Of a DNA stretch of 64,000 nt, positions 1 through 12,677 are shown in pieces (within the stretch, counting starts at the first letter, position 1; every line of letters begins with the position of its first letter). The stretch is from assembly GCA_011109175.1 (NCBI GenBank), contig RDEW01000029.1, positions 592,158 through 656,157 on the forward strand. Reading direction: 5' to 3'. A program made the position numbers and the translations under genes. The DNA is from Dicyema japonicum (Eukaryota; Dicyemida; Rhombozoa; Dicyemidae). The notes beneath the pieces are model-generated. The model ran no database searches and was not told the DNA's origin. It worked only from the letters and a program-made list of their open reading frames with translations.

Positions 1-120
1 GTGAAAAAATAGGTCCTCTCTGTTCAATTTTCATAGGTCTTACTGTCACCGATACGTGACTCCTATCGCCGAATAATCTCCGAAATCGCATTTTAACTAT
101 AATATAAAAAAATCAAAATT

Positions 121-760
121 TCGACCTCTCCTATCTAGAAACCCGCCAACGTAGTTCCTCGATTTAACTGGGATGAATTTACCGGTTACCCCCAGAAGAT
201 CCTTGGGATAGTTTTCGATTCTCTGATGACGTTCTCGAGTCACGTGGAGGAGGTGCTTGCCAAGAGTCTTCGGAAATGAAACATTTTAAAAGCGATCATA
301 AAGAGCCCCTTCCTCTTTGCTGCTTGCGTCAACAAGCTCTACCAACAAGTCATTGTTCTTATTATTGAATATGCCTGCTTCGCCTAGAGAATTGCCATTC
401 CCTCTTCGAGAACTGATCGTTTGAACTCTCTCAAGCGGAAAATTATGCACACACTGACATCTCCATTGGCGGCCTCGTTTCTTTTGAGACGACGTTTAAG
501 AATAGCCAGGGTTTCCTATGTTTTTGCAAAGAACTGGAAAACCCAATCAAGGAAAAGGTGGCCTAAGCAGAGGAATTTATTATCCTCTTATTGCACGCCG
601 ATTGAATTCCTATGCAGAAGGAAGAGAAGGCGCTTCCGGAATGCAGTTGGGTCATCTGCTGACCGGGCGAAGAGAGTTTGGATGTTGTTAGAGGCTGGGA
701 TCACCTAATTAGTTAGTTTTGACCTATCTTTTTTGGTGGTCTTGGAGTTAAATAAATTTG
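121..760 (+). mobile_element. LINE family A, 5'-truncated 3' part
   Basis: Frameshifted reverse-transcriptase C-terminus (HVEEV...LRK, IEYAC, then LNSLKRKIM) identical in layout to the copies at 47190-47580 and, inverted, 50270-51400. Ends in the 3' hairpin (stem arms 699-705 and 735-741) followed by TTAAATAAA. Confidence 0.8.
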
Positions 761-1200
761 ATTTGCCGCATTCTGATGGCGTGGTGTATGTGGCTAATTG
801 ATTGAAGTTTTCTCTTCCTTTCCTCTGGTGCCGTCATTGGATCCACTTTCTTCATGAAGCGTTGGCGTCATTCAAAACGATCCATCTATTCATTTCAGCT
901 GGAGACAATTTCTGGAATCGATTTCAGCTTCCTAGGCAACGCTTTCTGGATCACTGCGCTTGGGTAAGGATTTTGCTAGAACGCGTTTAGATAAAGGAAT
1001 TAGTTAGTTTGATTTTACCCTTAGTCTTTAGAATAATTTAATAGCCCCGGATATACCGGAAAGGGGTCAAAAAGTTAATTAACCTCTAATTAAAATAGGT
1101 CAAATGGGAAGTATCTTTTATGAACCTCACGTCCATTCCCATTTGAAATTGTGGAAACCCTTCCTTAAAGTAGGGAATTGGTAGATTTTTTTCGGACCAA
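760..1200 (+). repeat. SINE B copies, decayed
   Basis: The stretch starting TTTGCCGC resembles the better copy at 59640-59965; 1000-1060 is its 3' end (CCGGATATACCGG). 1060-1200 is the inverted start of another copy sharing the GGAAACCCTT-type core found at 20290-20320. Confidence 0.5.
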
Positions 1201-1553
1201 GTGTCTCCTACAATATACGGATCACTTAACGCATTCTTAAGAGTTGAAAAAGTCGAGGAATCTGTCGACCAGGTAGGTATCGTGTGAGAACCGAGCTACA
1301 GCAAACAGTGACTGTCTACTAAATTATGATTAAAAGATAAGAGATTATAAGACAGCTTAATTAAGTGATTTTAATTTATAGACATAATTCTAAAATATTA
1401 ACCACCAATCAAATTTTATTGAAATTATCAATAAATTGATCTATATTGAAATAAATCAATTTGTTAATCCTTATTTAAATTTCTATTTAAATCATTGTTG
1501 TTATAATTTTGAAGAGTTTATTTAAATATTAGAATATTCTGTCAATACACAAA
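1200..1553. other. AT-rich intergenic DNA
   Basis: About 80 percent A/T, including the 3' flank of the RING gene. I see no coding frame. Confidence 0.5.
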
Positions 1554-2605
1554 TTAAGGTTGGTGAGAAGACCTCCGATTGTAAACCATAGTAAGGAGAG
1601 ATCGATTCACGGGAACTGCCTGAAAATCAAAAATTTAACCTACTTTAAGTTTATTTGTTAAAGGGAGCTCAATGGGGGATGGTTTTGTACATGATTTACA
1701 CGTGACAGTCCAAATAGTTAAATTAAGTTGCTTAAACAGACATGACTCACACAGATTGTGCTTGCAGGAAAGCAGACGAGGCCTCCTTTTAATATTGTCG
1801 TACCTGCCTTGAGTAATTATTCATACAAGAGGTGACATTGAGGACAATTGAGATCAGAATTGGCGAGTTCTTCTTCAGTAACTTCCACCGAGAAGTCCTT
1901 GGACTCCGCAAATGAGCTGGTTCGACGATATGTTCCGTTTTGTTTTACTGGATTTTCTTTCTTTCCTATAACACTCCACCATTTTCTAGAAATACAACAA
2001 TCGATTACCTCTTAGATGTTTTATGAGAATTGAGTGTCGTTTGAGAGTTCTTAACGGTTGATTCAGCACTCGACATCCCACATGAATTCTCAGGGACCGC
2101 CATTGATAGGGTTTGGAGTTGAAGCATTCCGTCTTCGTAGGAAACTGGGTATCCAAAATTTGAACCAGTTGTTAGTGATATTCTTGTATTTTCCAATTTT
2201 TGTTGAAATTGTTCAACTAGAAATCAATTATACACATAAAGTACATGTCTTATAAAGTACAAAAAAACAATTAAAATGACATAAATATTACCTTGGGAAG
2301 TGAGTCCTTGGATGGCGGAATCCACAAATTGAACCTAAACAAGTCAATAAGTATGTGAAGAGTCGAATATTGATTAATAATAATATGCTCACATTTTGGG
2401 AGACCACATCAAGGCTGTTTTCGTTTGACAAATTGTACAGTCTTTTGAAGTATTTCAAGGCGTTTTTTACGTTGGATTCAATTTCTTCCACTAGGTTACC
2501 GTCTGGTAGATCATCTTTTGAAAGTCTGGCTACACAGGACGAAATCTTCTGAAGGTAGTACTTTCCTTGGCAAAAACATTCCTTAGCACGTTCATTACTC
2601 GACAT
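1554..2605 (-). CDS. RING-finger protein (probable E3 ubiquitin ligase), 6 exons
   Basis: Exons (minus) 2393-2605, 2292-2334, 2009-2216, 1827-1985, 1644-1803 and 1554-1619 join in phase to give 282 aa. The C-terminal part is a RING: CPQC, then the RRPRLLSCKHNLCESC block, then CKSC, followed by a conserved-looking AVPVN segment; this spacing is like the RNF208/RNF182 group. RING domains bind two zincs and recruit E2 enzymes. The last three introns are 23, 23 and 24 nt; the first two (58 and 75 nt) are longer. The first CxxC of the RING is split from the rest by a 23-nt intron, so the domain is invisible without splicing. The N-terminal ~110 aa is helical and mildly resembles the Abl-interactor homology region, a weak hint only. 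Two separate genes is the alternative, but the phases support one. Confidence 0.78.
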
Positions 2606-2819
2606 TGCTAATCGTTTTTGAATACTTTTATTTACGTTTAAGGTTTTCCAACACAATTTTTAATAAATAAAATAAAATTAATATTTTAATATATGTTTTC
2701 ATTTATACATTTAATTATCAGTTTAATATTTCTACAATCTCAATTATGCTATTAAATTAATCAATAAAATAGTCGTAATCAAATTCACTTATCATAAGCT
2801 GTTGGATCTCAAAGGAATT

Positions 2820-3400
2820 TAGTGTTTAGGATCATCCGCCAGTGTAGTCGAAGATGAAAAAGGAGGAAATATCAGTTGATACACAGATTCTTCTTTAACC
2901 AATTTCTGTTGAAACGTCAAGAGTTTTCGGCTCATAATATGTTAAAAATAACTGGCGTTTTGAAAAATCACGGAAGGGAGAGTCTAGAAGGACACGATGG
3001 CTCTTCCAGAACATTAAGTTCATCATGGAGGTTTTTTTATCGCGTCAGAATCTAAAATTAAGTAACTTTCAATATTTTGTAAACTCAATCAGAGGATAAA
3101 CTTATCGTTTTCTTTCCGCACTGATCCCTCTCTAACCATTTACCTCTCGGAAGAATCCACTAGGAAACATGGCCGCGATTTTCTGCGTTTCTGTAAAGTT
3201 TGCGATTGCTATCATACAGAAACGTCGATCAGTTCTAAAAAAGGAAACCCCAATCGAGTTCACCTGTAGGTATTCACGAAGGCTTTACAATTAAGGGATT
3301 CTTGAAGACCACCAAGGAGGAGTTCTGTAATTATTGAATGCTGGGATCACTTAATTAGTGTTCTAAATATTTTTTGGCGGTCTTGGGGTTCAAATAATAT
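2820..3400 (+). mobile_element. Decayed LINE 3' end
   Basis: No frame survives, but 3330-3400 has the family 3' tail with GGGATCACTTAATTAG, a loop, GGCGGTCTTGGGG and an A/T tail. Confidence 0.55.
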
Positions 3401-4195
3401 TTTCTACTGTTACTTTTTCACACAATAATTTAACCTAAAGTTTACCCGAAGAATAATAACTGAAAGAAAACCACAACTGGGAATCAAAAATTATCACTAG
3501 GAAGATTTTTTTGATTTTATAAATCCGAAATTTTGACCTAAAAATTGACTTTATTGACTTTAAAAATTCAAAATTTTGACTTTATGAAAAATTTATTTAG
3601 AAATTTTTTTAATATGAAAATAAATAATCAAAAATCTTTATTAAAATATAGAATAATGTAATTAAAAACTTTTTCAGGTTAAAAAATTCGGCCTTTAGAT
3701 TTTACAATAATAAAATATTCTCTGAATAGAAGGAGATTTTCAAATAGCCATTATGCATGGAGAAAAATGTTGTTTTTCTATTTTTTGATAGAAAAAAACT
3801 TATTAACAGAAAATCTAGATTTCAGATACTTTTAAATTATGCATAAATCGTTACTGAAATACAATTTTTGAATATGTTAGTTTTTCCTGTTATTTTTATC
3901 AATTTATAAACCAATATTGAAATAATATAGTAGATAAATTGCTCCGTAGTTCATTTAAAAATTATTTCCAAGCATCTTAAAATCCATTTCTATCAAAATT
4001 ATAGTTATTTTTTACATCAAAAAATTTTTACAATAATATTAAACAATTTCAACACTACTTCCTTTTCTGACCAGAATTATTTCGGATAGATACCCAATTT
4101 CAATAAAATTTTCTGTTTTTTACGGAAGAAATTTATTGGTGTATTCACACATATATCGATTTCGTAGATCAAACCAATTTTTTTAAACTCTTAAA
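3400..4195. other. Low-complexity AT-rich region
   Basis: Dominated by repeats of the word TTTTGAC and long A/T runs, recurring at 4650-4740. Possible exon-like stretch at 4050-4180 only. Confidence 0.4.
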
Positions 4196-4650
4196 TTAAT
4201 GTATGTAAAAAACTCAAAAATATCTTCGGTCAAGTTACATTTGGCATAACTTTTCTTCACTTTTGCATAGAAGGAAGTAAAACGATATCCAATATCCTCA
4301 AACAAGTTTTATTAACTTTAATGTTCAACTTATGCAAAGAAAATCATATTCTAGTAAGCGATAATACCTCATTGATTCTAAAGTCGGTAGATGAAATGAG
4401 AAAATCAGATATTTTTACAGTAGCACATGTAAAATATAAATAAAAATGACAAAAGTTTATTAGACAAAAGATTCAATAAAAACGGTGGATTGAAGTGAGT
4501 TGATAGAAAATTCACCATGATATTTTCTAATAAGTTATATCAGACTGTTATTAGTAATAACAGTCTTTACCTTTTTAATGACCTTCCTGATTTTAATGAC
4601 TCGCTAGTATTTTATTCAAAAACTCTAAAAATTAATAAATAAAAAATAGA
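4195..4650 (+). CDS. Possible exons of an unresolved AT-rich gene
   Basis: Frame from 4195 to about 4443 is open for over 80 codons in very AT-rich DNA with no ATG near its start and encodes a helical, HEAT/armadillo-looking sequence (e.g. ILKQVLLTLMFNLCKENH). A second stop-free stretch around 4563-4650 (SLYLFNDLPDF) and one around 4050-4180 may be further exons. I could not find a consistent set of introns, so gene structure and function are unknown; decayed transposon is possible. Confidence 0.25.
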
Positions 4651-4919
4651 AATCAATAAAAATTTTGACTTTATTACCTAAAAAATTAAATTTTGACTTT
4701 TTTGACATTGCCAAAAATTTTGACCTTTATTGATAACTTTTGATTTTATAATATACAATTCCTTGAAAACTTTAAAACGTTGTAATTTAAACCTATGACC
4801 TTTGGCTTAATACAAATGTAAGTAAAATAATATCTACAAAGTTCCATAATTTTAAAACGTGTTGTTACAACGTGTTGTTTTGTGGTGTTTATACATTCTC
4901 TGAAACTTATTCCAATATA

Positions 4920-7725
4920 AGAGCTGTTGATGGGGAAAGACCTGGCAACCTACCCTGTATTTAAATGCCAAGAAAATCTTATGAGCAAACTCTCCTACGA
5001 TCTAATTGGAAGCAACGTTACTGCAAAACATCAAATCTCGAGTCTTCGTCACACAGAATCTCACAATTTCGCAACATGGAACGTAAGAGGCTTAAACTAA
5101 GGGAAACTAGAATCGTAAAAAGAGAAATGAGAAGGCTTGCTTGGAGTAAGCGAACTTCATTGGATTGACAGTGGTTTTTTTTCGTTCTGATGATTTCGTC
5201 ATATATTATTCTGGTAACATTAATCGAAGAGAAACGGAGTGGCCTTCATTGCTTCAAAAATGCTATTGAAAGTCATAGAATATTTAATGATCGGATAATA
5301 CTTATACACGTCCGTGGACGACCATTGAATATTACGGTCATGCAAGTGTATGCCCTAACATCTATTGCCAAGGATGACGAATTTGACCAATTTTATTATG
5401 AATTTCAAGAGGTACTAAAACTAATACTCAAAAAGCACATAACCTACATAATGGGGGATTTCAATTCAAAAGTTGGGTGTATGCCACATGCGGATATTGT
5501 GGGAAGTTTTGGTTTGGGAAAAGAAATAATGCTGGGGATCGACTGGTCCAATTCTGTCAGGAAAATGGATTTCAGATAACTAACACATGGTTCAAACAGC
5601 ACAAACGACGATTATACACTTGGACGTCGCCAAATGGAATGTCTAGGAACCAGATTGATTATATTTTGTGCGCCAAACGTTGGAAAAGCTCTATAACAGC
5701 CGTCAAAACATATCCAGGGGCAGACTGTGGAACAGACCATCAGCTACTTGTTGCAAAAATTAGGACGAAATTCAGTAACACTTGGAATACCCCCGAGTAA
5801 AGAAATTCGATGTCTCAAACATACCACCAGAATACGCAATGGAAGTTAAGCACAATATTGGATTACTGGATTTGAACGGAAGGATGCCTGATGAATTATG
5901 GAATGATATGCAGTTGGTTATCAGGAACGCTGCAATAAAACATGTCAAATACAAAACGCCGGCCAAGTGCTCTGAGTGGCTCTCTGCCAACACCCTAAAC
6001 ATTGCTGAGGCTCGTAAAGCTGCTAAAGTCTCTGGGAATATAGACGAGATAAGAAAACTTAACTCTGAATTCAAAAAGGCAGCCAGGAAGGATAAAGAAG
6101 ACTACTGGAGGTTACATTGCAAAAAATGGAAGATGACTATAAGAGAGGTCACACTAGGAATGCGTATTTACAACTAAAAAGATTACGAACCCCCTTTACG
6201 AAAATGATGGGCAAAATCAAGGACAAAAATGGTGTTGAATTGCTAGGCCAACAAAAGATTCGAAATCGTTGGAGGGAATATACGGAACGGCTATATTCAG
6301 AAACTGTGTGCCCACCCATATGTGTTGATGAAGCAACGTCGGGTGAGGGGCACAAAATCCTTGAGGAGGAATGCGTGTGGGCTACACGGCAATTAACGGG
6401 GAACAAGGCACCGGGGATTGACAACATCTCAAGCGAATTGTTGAAGGCTATACCGGTGACAGCTATCACCAGTCTATGTCAAAAAAAACTGGTATTTTGC
6501 CACGTGAGTGGAAAAGATCTATATTTATTCCAATACCGAAAAAAGGGGATAGCAAGGACTTTCAAACTGTCGTACAATAGCCTTAATTCCCCACGTCAGC
6601 AAAATACTTCTAAAGATAATACAATATCGTCTAATGTCAAATGCCGAAATGATTCTATCAGATGTCCAAGCAGGATTCAGGAAGGGACGAGGCACACGTA
6701 ACCATATAGCAAATGTCCGGTGGATTATGGAGAAAGCCCATGAATCCCAAAAGAGTGTATACATGTGCTTCATTGGCCATCAGATAGCTTTTGATTCCGT
6801 TATACATGACAAGCTGTGGTCCGCTTTAAAAGAATTTGGAATCGATGCCCATCTGATATTGCTTATCAAATCTCTTTATAAGGATCAAGAAGCTACTGTT
6901 AGAACAGTGTATGGAGATACCGATTGGTTCAAAATTTGTAAAGGAGTAAGACAAAAATGCTTATTATCTCCCATCCTATTCAATATTTATGCCGAAATGA
7001 TCATGACTAAATTGGATGCTGCATCAAATAACGGGATTAAAATTGGAGGCAGAAACATCAATAATTCGCGCTATGCTGACGATACAACCTTACTGGCTGA
7101 AACAGAGGATGGCTACAGGGAGTTGATTCTAAGATTCAGAAAAGATAGCGCCGTCTTTGGTTTATTACTAAATATCAAGAAGACCAAAATTATGACTACT
7201 GCTAATAATGAATAATGGAACTAAAAATTGGGAATGAGAAAATAGAGAGTTGCGATAATGTTGTCTTTCTGGGATGTCTAATTAATCGGAATGGTGACGG
7301 AGGCTGGAAATAAGAGGCGAATTGCCATGGGACGAGACACCTTCCAGAGAATGAATAGAATTTGGAAAAAACAAAGATATTTCCTTAAGGACCAAATGCA
7401 GATTAGTTAATGCAATCATGTTCCCGGTTTATTTATACGGCGCAGAATCGTGGACATTGAAAAAGGTGGATAGGCGAAGAATTAATGCTTTTGATATGTG
7501 GTGCTGGAGGAGGTTACTAAGAATCCCTTGGACCTCCAAAGTAACAACCATCAATGTACTCAAACGGTTAGAGACTGACATTTCGCTAGAGGGAAGAATC
7601 GTGAAACACAGATTGGCGTTCTTTGTGCAGGCTACTCCAAATTGCAACGGATCGGGGAGAGTGGGGGAAACTCGTTCATGAGATCTCCAAGGGTCGGACA
7701 CGACTAAATTGGACAACATAACATA
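4920..7725 (+). mobile_element. RTE-clade (BovB-like) LINE, nearly full length, inactive
   Basis: One polyprotein spread over several frames by frameshifts: APE-type endonuclease at about 5040-5800 (MGDFNSKVG; NQIDYIL; GTDHQLL), reverse transcriptase at about 6400-7215 (QAGFRKGRGTR, GVRQKCLLSPILF, active-site YADD at about 7072), and the C-terminal SLEGR/CWRRLL region to 7681. Order and motifs match the RTE clade. Several frameshifts and stops show that it is dead. The 3' end near 7725 has a short ATAACATAACAA tail, usual for RTE. Confidence 0.9.
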
Positions 7726-7739
7726 ACAAAGTTCCCATT

Positions 7740-8050
7740 CTTAGAAGCGTTTGCGAGACTGAGTCCGCTTAGTCGAGCCACTCAAACTGAGCCTACACAG
7801 TTTTGCTGGCCTCATCCTGCCGATGTGGATTTGTTGTTGATTGCAAAGGGTTTTAATCCCTCTTTTGTCGACGAAGAAATAGCCGGTTCTCGAGGCATGC
7901 CACAATTAACAAGGTCATGAAGCGTTTCTTGAAGCGAATGGATCCCCAGGGGCTCTAGAACCTTTCCATAAAATTCTTCTCATGTTATCCGCTTTGTTAA
8001 TCGCATCCAATTGATTCGATTTGACTGATTTTTGTGATTTTAAATAAAGT
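7740..8050 (+). mobile_element. Decayed LINE tail
   Basis: Pieces resembling reverse-transcriptase C-terminal coding sequence without a continuous frame, ending in TTTTAAATAAAG. Confidence 0.35.
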
Positions 8051-8159
8051 ACCAGTATATTATATAACAATTGATTCTATTATTAAATTCTTTATAATAA
8101 TTAAATCTTACAAAACAATTGTCTAACTAAATTAATCAAACTTATTAGCCTCCAAAATC

Positions 8160-8630
8160 ACGGAACGCTGGATTTCTGGAGAGTTCCAGCCACCAATGTC
8201 TTTTGAAGTCTTGATGCGAATGAACCATGGAACGTGCCGTCGTGACAGCGAAGGTCCAGTCACTCGACCGATGCGTGCTTGTGTGGGGTCGAGGGAGATG
8301 AGGTCACTGCTAGAGCACGTGATTGGTTAGTTCGTGTAACCGTGTTTCTGATGTTACTATTATTATTAAAATAACTCTCAACATATCAATAATTCTTATG
8401 GGTTCCATTTATTTCTTGAATAAATATCTTGAAAATAGCCGAAAGGTTTATAATAATCACAATTGGTTTCTAGAAAGTTCCTGTCTACAATGCCTCTGCG
8501 ATCCTTAATTGGTAAGAACCGAGGAACGTGTTGTTGCAACAACGAGAATCCAATTATACTGCCGATACGTGTAGTGTGGCCTCGAGGGAGGAACATCAGG
8601 CCAAGTTAAGGTGTTCGTTAGAGATAACCA
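8160..8630 (+). repeat. Two diverged copies of a ~150-bp repeat
   Basis: 8165-8310 and 8465-8625 share, in order, a CTGG/GAAAGTTCC start, GGAACGTG, GAYCGATRCGTG and GTCGAGGGAG. No coding frame; probably a SINE or transposon tail. Confidence 0.45.
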
Positions 8631-8639
8631 TTATGAAAA

Positions 8640-8893
8640 CTCTTCTACCGAAGAATGAATGGATATCCGCAACGGTAGAACGTGTGATGAAAATAAAATA
8701 GGGAAGACCTACTTGTTCATCCCTCTTCGCAAACGTATGTCTGTAATTGACTATTAAAGGATGGATTTGGTTGGCATAAGCAGACGTTCTCCCATGGGTT
8801 CCTTCCTTGGATCAATCAGTTATGACTATTTGTGCTGGGTTTAGAAAAGATTGTAAGCCTGGGGTTAATAAATAAAATAAAAATGAATAAAAG
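8640..8893 (+). mobile_element. LINE 3' end next to RPC8
   Basis: Non-coding remnant ending GGGGTTAATAAATAAAATAAAA at 8860-8885, the usual 3' end of the local LINEs and SINEs. It abuts the RPC8 stop codon and may serve in its 3' UTR. Confidence 0.4.
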
Positions 8894-9692
8894 TCATGTC
8901 CACCAGGAAACAGGCCCCAATCCCGACTGAGATAGGGAAGCCTTAAATAATCAGTGAAATAAACCTCAATAAAATAAACACAGTTCCCTTCGATATCAAC
9001 AACCTCTGTTCCCCCATTTATGCAATCTTCCACATTCCTACAGTAATAACAACAAAAACCTCAATCCTGAGTCAACTACGACAGATTCCATACCAGGAGG
9101 GTGGGTATCGAAGATCCCTCCAAGAATCCGTAGTCTAAATAGTATTTTCACTTTACCTGACGACATCACCAGCTTTTATGGGGAAATGGGAGTCACTTTC
9201 CTCATCAGATGCGTCCCAAAGCCAACTCTCAGTCTTAATGTCGCTAAAATAAAGCAACATCCTCACAAATATGAGGGGGCTGGCAAAGAATACGGTAAAA
9301 CATAAATATCACGGAAGAAATTAACGGATACTGATTTACATTTAGAAAAAAAACTTTTAACTCCCATATCAGTGCATTTGAGAACTTCCCCGACAATAAT
9401 TTCGCCCTTTAATGGATTGAAGACAATCGCCAAAAAGTTTACTTGAAATAATAATTGAATGAACCTTTGAATAAGTGAGAACCGTCTAGAAGAAGTACAC
9501 ACTCAGAATAGCTGACGATTTTTTCTACGGTTATAAAGTGACCCACGTTTCTTATAATCTAAAGCTATAAAATTTATTTTTTACCTTGTTGCAGTATTTT
9601 ATGTTTAATCTGACTAATAGTTTCTCTGTAATAGATCCAGAATCACTAGGAAAAATTGATATTCGAGTTTTCAACAACAACTTTCTGTACAT
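8894..9692 (-). CDS. POLR3H: RNA polymerase III subunit RPC8 (POLR3H/Rpc25), 8 exons
   Basis: Exons (minus) 9585-9692, 9465-9558, 9355-9441, 9267-9330, 9157-9243, 9060-9134, 8965-9037 and 8894-8941 give 211 aa, close to the family's ~204. The seven introns are 26, 23, 24, 23, 22, 22 and 23 nt and every phase fits. RPC8 forms the Pol III stalk with RPC9 and works in initiation at tRNA and 5S genes. Diagnostic stretches: NKIIRNVG after an N-terminal SHS2-like region, NFLAIVFNPLKGEIIVGEV at the domain junction, and the C-terminal signature GLGPVSWWT just before the stop. The start at 9692 gives the expected N-terminal length. The third intron is 24 nt, in frame and free of stops. A LINE 3' end lies immediately downstream of the stop on the other strand. 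Assignment is confident. Confidence 0.95.
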
Positions 9693-9802
9693 CCCACGTG
9701 ACCAAACAAACAAACAACAGTTTTTTTTTAATTAAAAAAATTAAAAAATGTTATTATCTTAAATTTTAAAAATTTTATTGTGGAATTTATTAAAGTGTTT
9801 AG

Positions 9803-10102
9803 ATGTCATCGTCTCTGGTGAGATTAGTTGGTTCCATTCCAGTGGTGGCCAAAAGAGGAAAGTTTGCTTTCAACTTCAGGTTGAGACGGCTTGCTTTGGA
9901 AAACTGCCAGCGTTCAACCTGCACGACTGTGGATGGTTGCCATATGGATCGATCAAACGTCCACAACGACGTTTTCGCTCCTCACACATTTAAAGTCCAA
10001 GACGTAGCGAGAAGGCTATTCTCACTGCCTCATCATCCAGCAGGTTGCCAATTTCGGTACAAGATTAGGCTTTCAGCCAGGCACCTGCTGAATGGCTGCT
10101 AG
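9803..10102 (+). CDS. Hypothetical ORF upstream of RPC8, unrecognised
   Basis: A 99-aa open frame begins with ATG 110 bp from the RPC8 start and in the divergent direction. Several alternative GT-AG short introns can be drawn, none clearly better. Composition is basic with many Arg and Cys. A LINE fragment begins soon after it. It could be a broken gene or chance. Confidence 0.2.
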   Translation: MSSSLVRLVGSIPVVAKRGKFAFNFRLRRLALENCQRSTCTTVDGCHMDRSNVHNDVFAPHTFKVQDVARRLFSLPHHPAGCQFRYKIRLSARHLLNGC

Positions 10103-10179
10103 CCGTTTTGTGGTATGCAAATTTTCCCGCATCCCCAGTGCTCTCAAGATGTTCCCTCTTTTTTTCAAAGAAACGTCTC

Positions 10180-11530
10180 GAATATGCTCGCTGAATAGTG
10201 TCGACCTTCGGAACATTAAGATATATGTCCTTCCAAAAGTCTAAAGCTCCGATGATGTTATGGATACATAACTAGACAACCAGAAGACACCCCGGATCCG
10301 TCTCATTTAATATAGCAGCTCTAATAGTTGTTTCTTTAAGTTCCACAAGACCAACTATATTAAACTCAAAAAGTTCCAGTGGTCGCATAAGATAATTTGA
10401 GTATGCAAGCTATTTGAAATATTTCGAAGGTGGATGAGAGAACACCCGGATATGACGAATTCAGCCAAAAGAACCAAACGCCTTAATAAAATACTACGCG
10501 AAAATCTTTCACAAAAACCATGAGGACTGACCCACCCAAACCGCCGCTAAGAAAACAGAAAAAGTTCAATTAACTTATTTCACTTAAAAGGAGGTAGTAG
10601 CATCCCTAAGCCAAACACGAGTAACACATTCACATGGTCCAGACGGAATTCCCATAATTTTCCTACAAAACCCAGGCAATGATGGAATCGGTACCCTGAT
10701 TAAAATCTACAACTGTCGATTAATTATAACTCAATCCCAACTTGCAAACATCCGTTCAATATTGAAGCCCGGAAAACCGAAAAATGACCCGCGTCCTTCA
10801 GGCCTATTTCTCTCCTGTGCCCCATGTCAAAAATTCTGGAAAAGCTCATCCTCGGAAAAAATCACTGAAAGGACTCCCGATAAACCTTTCCAGCATGGTT
10901 TCAAAAATGATCAGTCCACAACAAGATTTCTCAGCTCCCTGACTAACTTTATTTGCTCTGGATTTCTGTGCAAGCCAAGAAACCGGAAAACTGTGTTATG
11001 CTCAATGGACATCCACAAAGATTTTGACTCTGTGCCGAGAAAAATCTAACATGGATAATCTATCAATCAGATATCCATGATAACCTCAAACTCTGGCTGA
11101 CTAACTTCCTTAGCAGACGAATAGGAAGAGTGTCGATTGGAAAAATTTGTTTTGTTTCCCGTTATACCCTATACTTAAAACTCTCTACTCACAGTAAATC
11201 GGACCATGCATTTCATATGCGTATACTTCATGGGGACCACTGGCCTCTTATACGAACATCCAGAAAATCTCCGCAACCCAGAAAAGGGCCTTCAAACTAA
11301 CGGAGAGATAGTACTCAGGAGAAAACATTAAATCACCGACGCCCATGGAGAAACTAATCGAAAAAAACAAAAAAGGACACCAATGCCAAAAAGGAAGTGC
11401 TCGCCCGCAGCGAACTTGTGTAGGCTCAAGGGATCAACACCGAGCAAAGATGAGAGCCATGATTCAATTCGTCGGGATCACTTAATTTCTTCAGTTTAAC
11501 AGTGGTCTTTGAAATTAATTTTAATTTAAG
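10180..11530 (+). mobile_element. LINE family C, fragment
   Basis: Contains a frameshifted reverse transcriptase (KPGKPKNDPRPS; HGFKNDQSTT; MDIHKDFDSV at 10762-11049) and the C-terminal tail also present, inverted, at 44090-44930 and 57880-58560. Ends with the 3' hairpin (arms 11476-11482 and 11501-11507). Confidence 0.8.
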
Positions 11531-11559
11531 CAGCCCATACTAACAAATCTGAAAAACAC

Positions 11560-12650
11560 CGTAATCTTATTGAAGTATTAATTTGCAAGCCATTCAACGG
11601 CTATATTACGATAACGTTCCACAACGACAAATATAACAATTGCAATCATTTTCAAAATTATCAAATCACTATTTAATCTTTTTCCTGAGGTGACTCTTTT
11701 TCATGACAATTTTTCGTATATCTGAAATGTATTAGCAGTTCCTACTATGATTAAAATGACAAATGTTCATTACTCAGCCTTCTTCTCTGAGAAGATTTTG
11801 TTGATTTCTTTAAGGAAAACAACTGTTGCACACATAGGTGGAACATTGTCATAATGCTCACTGAAAACTTTATAAAGACGGGTGACCTCACTTCGAGGTT
11901 TTTACTCTAAGTGAAAAATCAGACTGCATTTCTAATAGTTCCATCTGAAAATTCTCATCTGTTTTGACAAAATCAGAGGTGAAAGATGCAGAGAACAATG
12001 AAAATTGGCATTCAGAAATCACTAAACCTGGAACTCCTTTGACAATAATTCCAGCTGACTCTCATATTTAGCAAATGTAAGTACAGATTCAGAATTGGCA
12101 TGTGTTTTGAGTTATTTGCAGTTAGGAAAATGAACTAAAATTCACGTGACAATTGTGAATTCCATAAACTTAGTTTTATAATGAAAAGCGACATTAGCTT
12201 GCTCTATTTTTTAAAACATGCATTTTGCTATGAAGCACGCACCTTGTAGGACAATATCGTTGTCTGAGAACGTAAAGTTAATAACCGCGGCCTGTCAATT
12301 CGACGCCATTGACAGAAATCCATGCTTTTCTCTGGTTATCAGATCAAGGAGAATCTATTAAATAAAAACATGGATTAAAATATCAACTTTTCTTGTCTTC
12401 ACATGTTTCAGATCATTCAATAGTGCAATAGAATCCTTCACATATTATTTAAGGAAGCGATTTCTCCACCTCGAGAAATTCGTGTTCACTTGGTGCGCTT
12501 CCTCTGTGGTCACTGAAAGGGTGTGAAAGACTACATAAAAAATTCATTCAGTCGTAAGACAGAATGAATCACCTCTTATGATGGCCTGACCAGTCTTCAT
12601 TTCCCCTCCGCACAGATCACTTTAGTTTTTCCTTCATTTGAGGGAGCGAG
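11560..12650 (-). mobile_element. Decayed DNA transposon (hAT-like), copy 1
   Basis: Short minus-strand frames such as EVTRLYKVFSEHYDNVPP and QMELLEMQSDFSL resemble the C-terminal half of hAT transposases of the ZBED/FAM200 type. About 750 bp recur in inverted orientation at 32640-33310. The family call is tentative. Confidence 0.4.
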
Positions 12651-12677
12651 AATAATTAAATAAAAATTAAAATCAAA

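Noticed and set aside
2393-2605. MED30 as identity of the RING gene's N-terminus
   Set aside because: A loose similarity in one helix only; the continuation into a RING excludes a simple MED30 orthologue.
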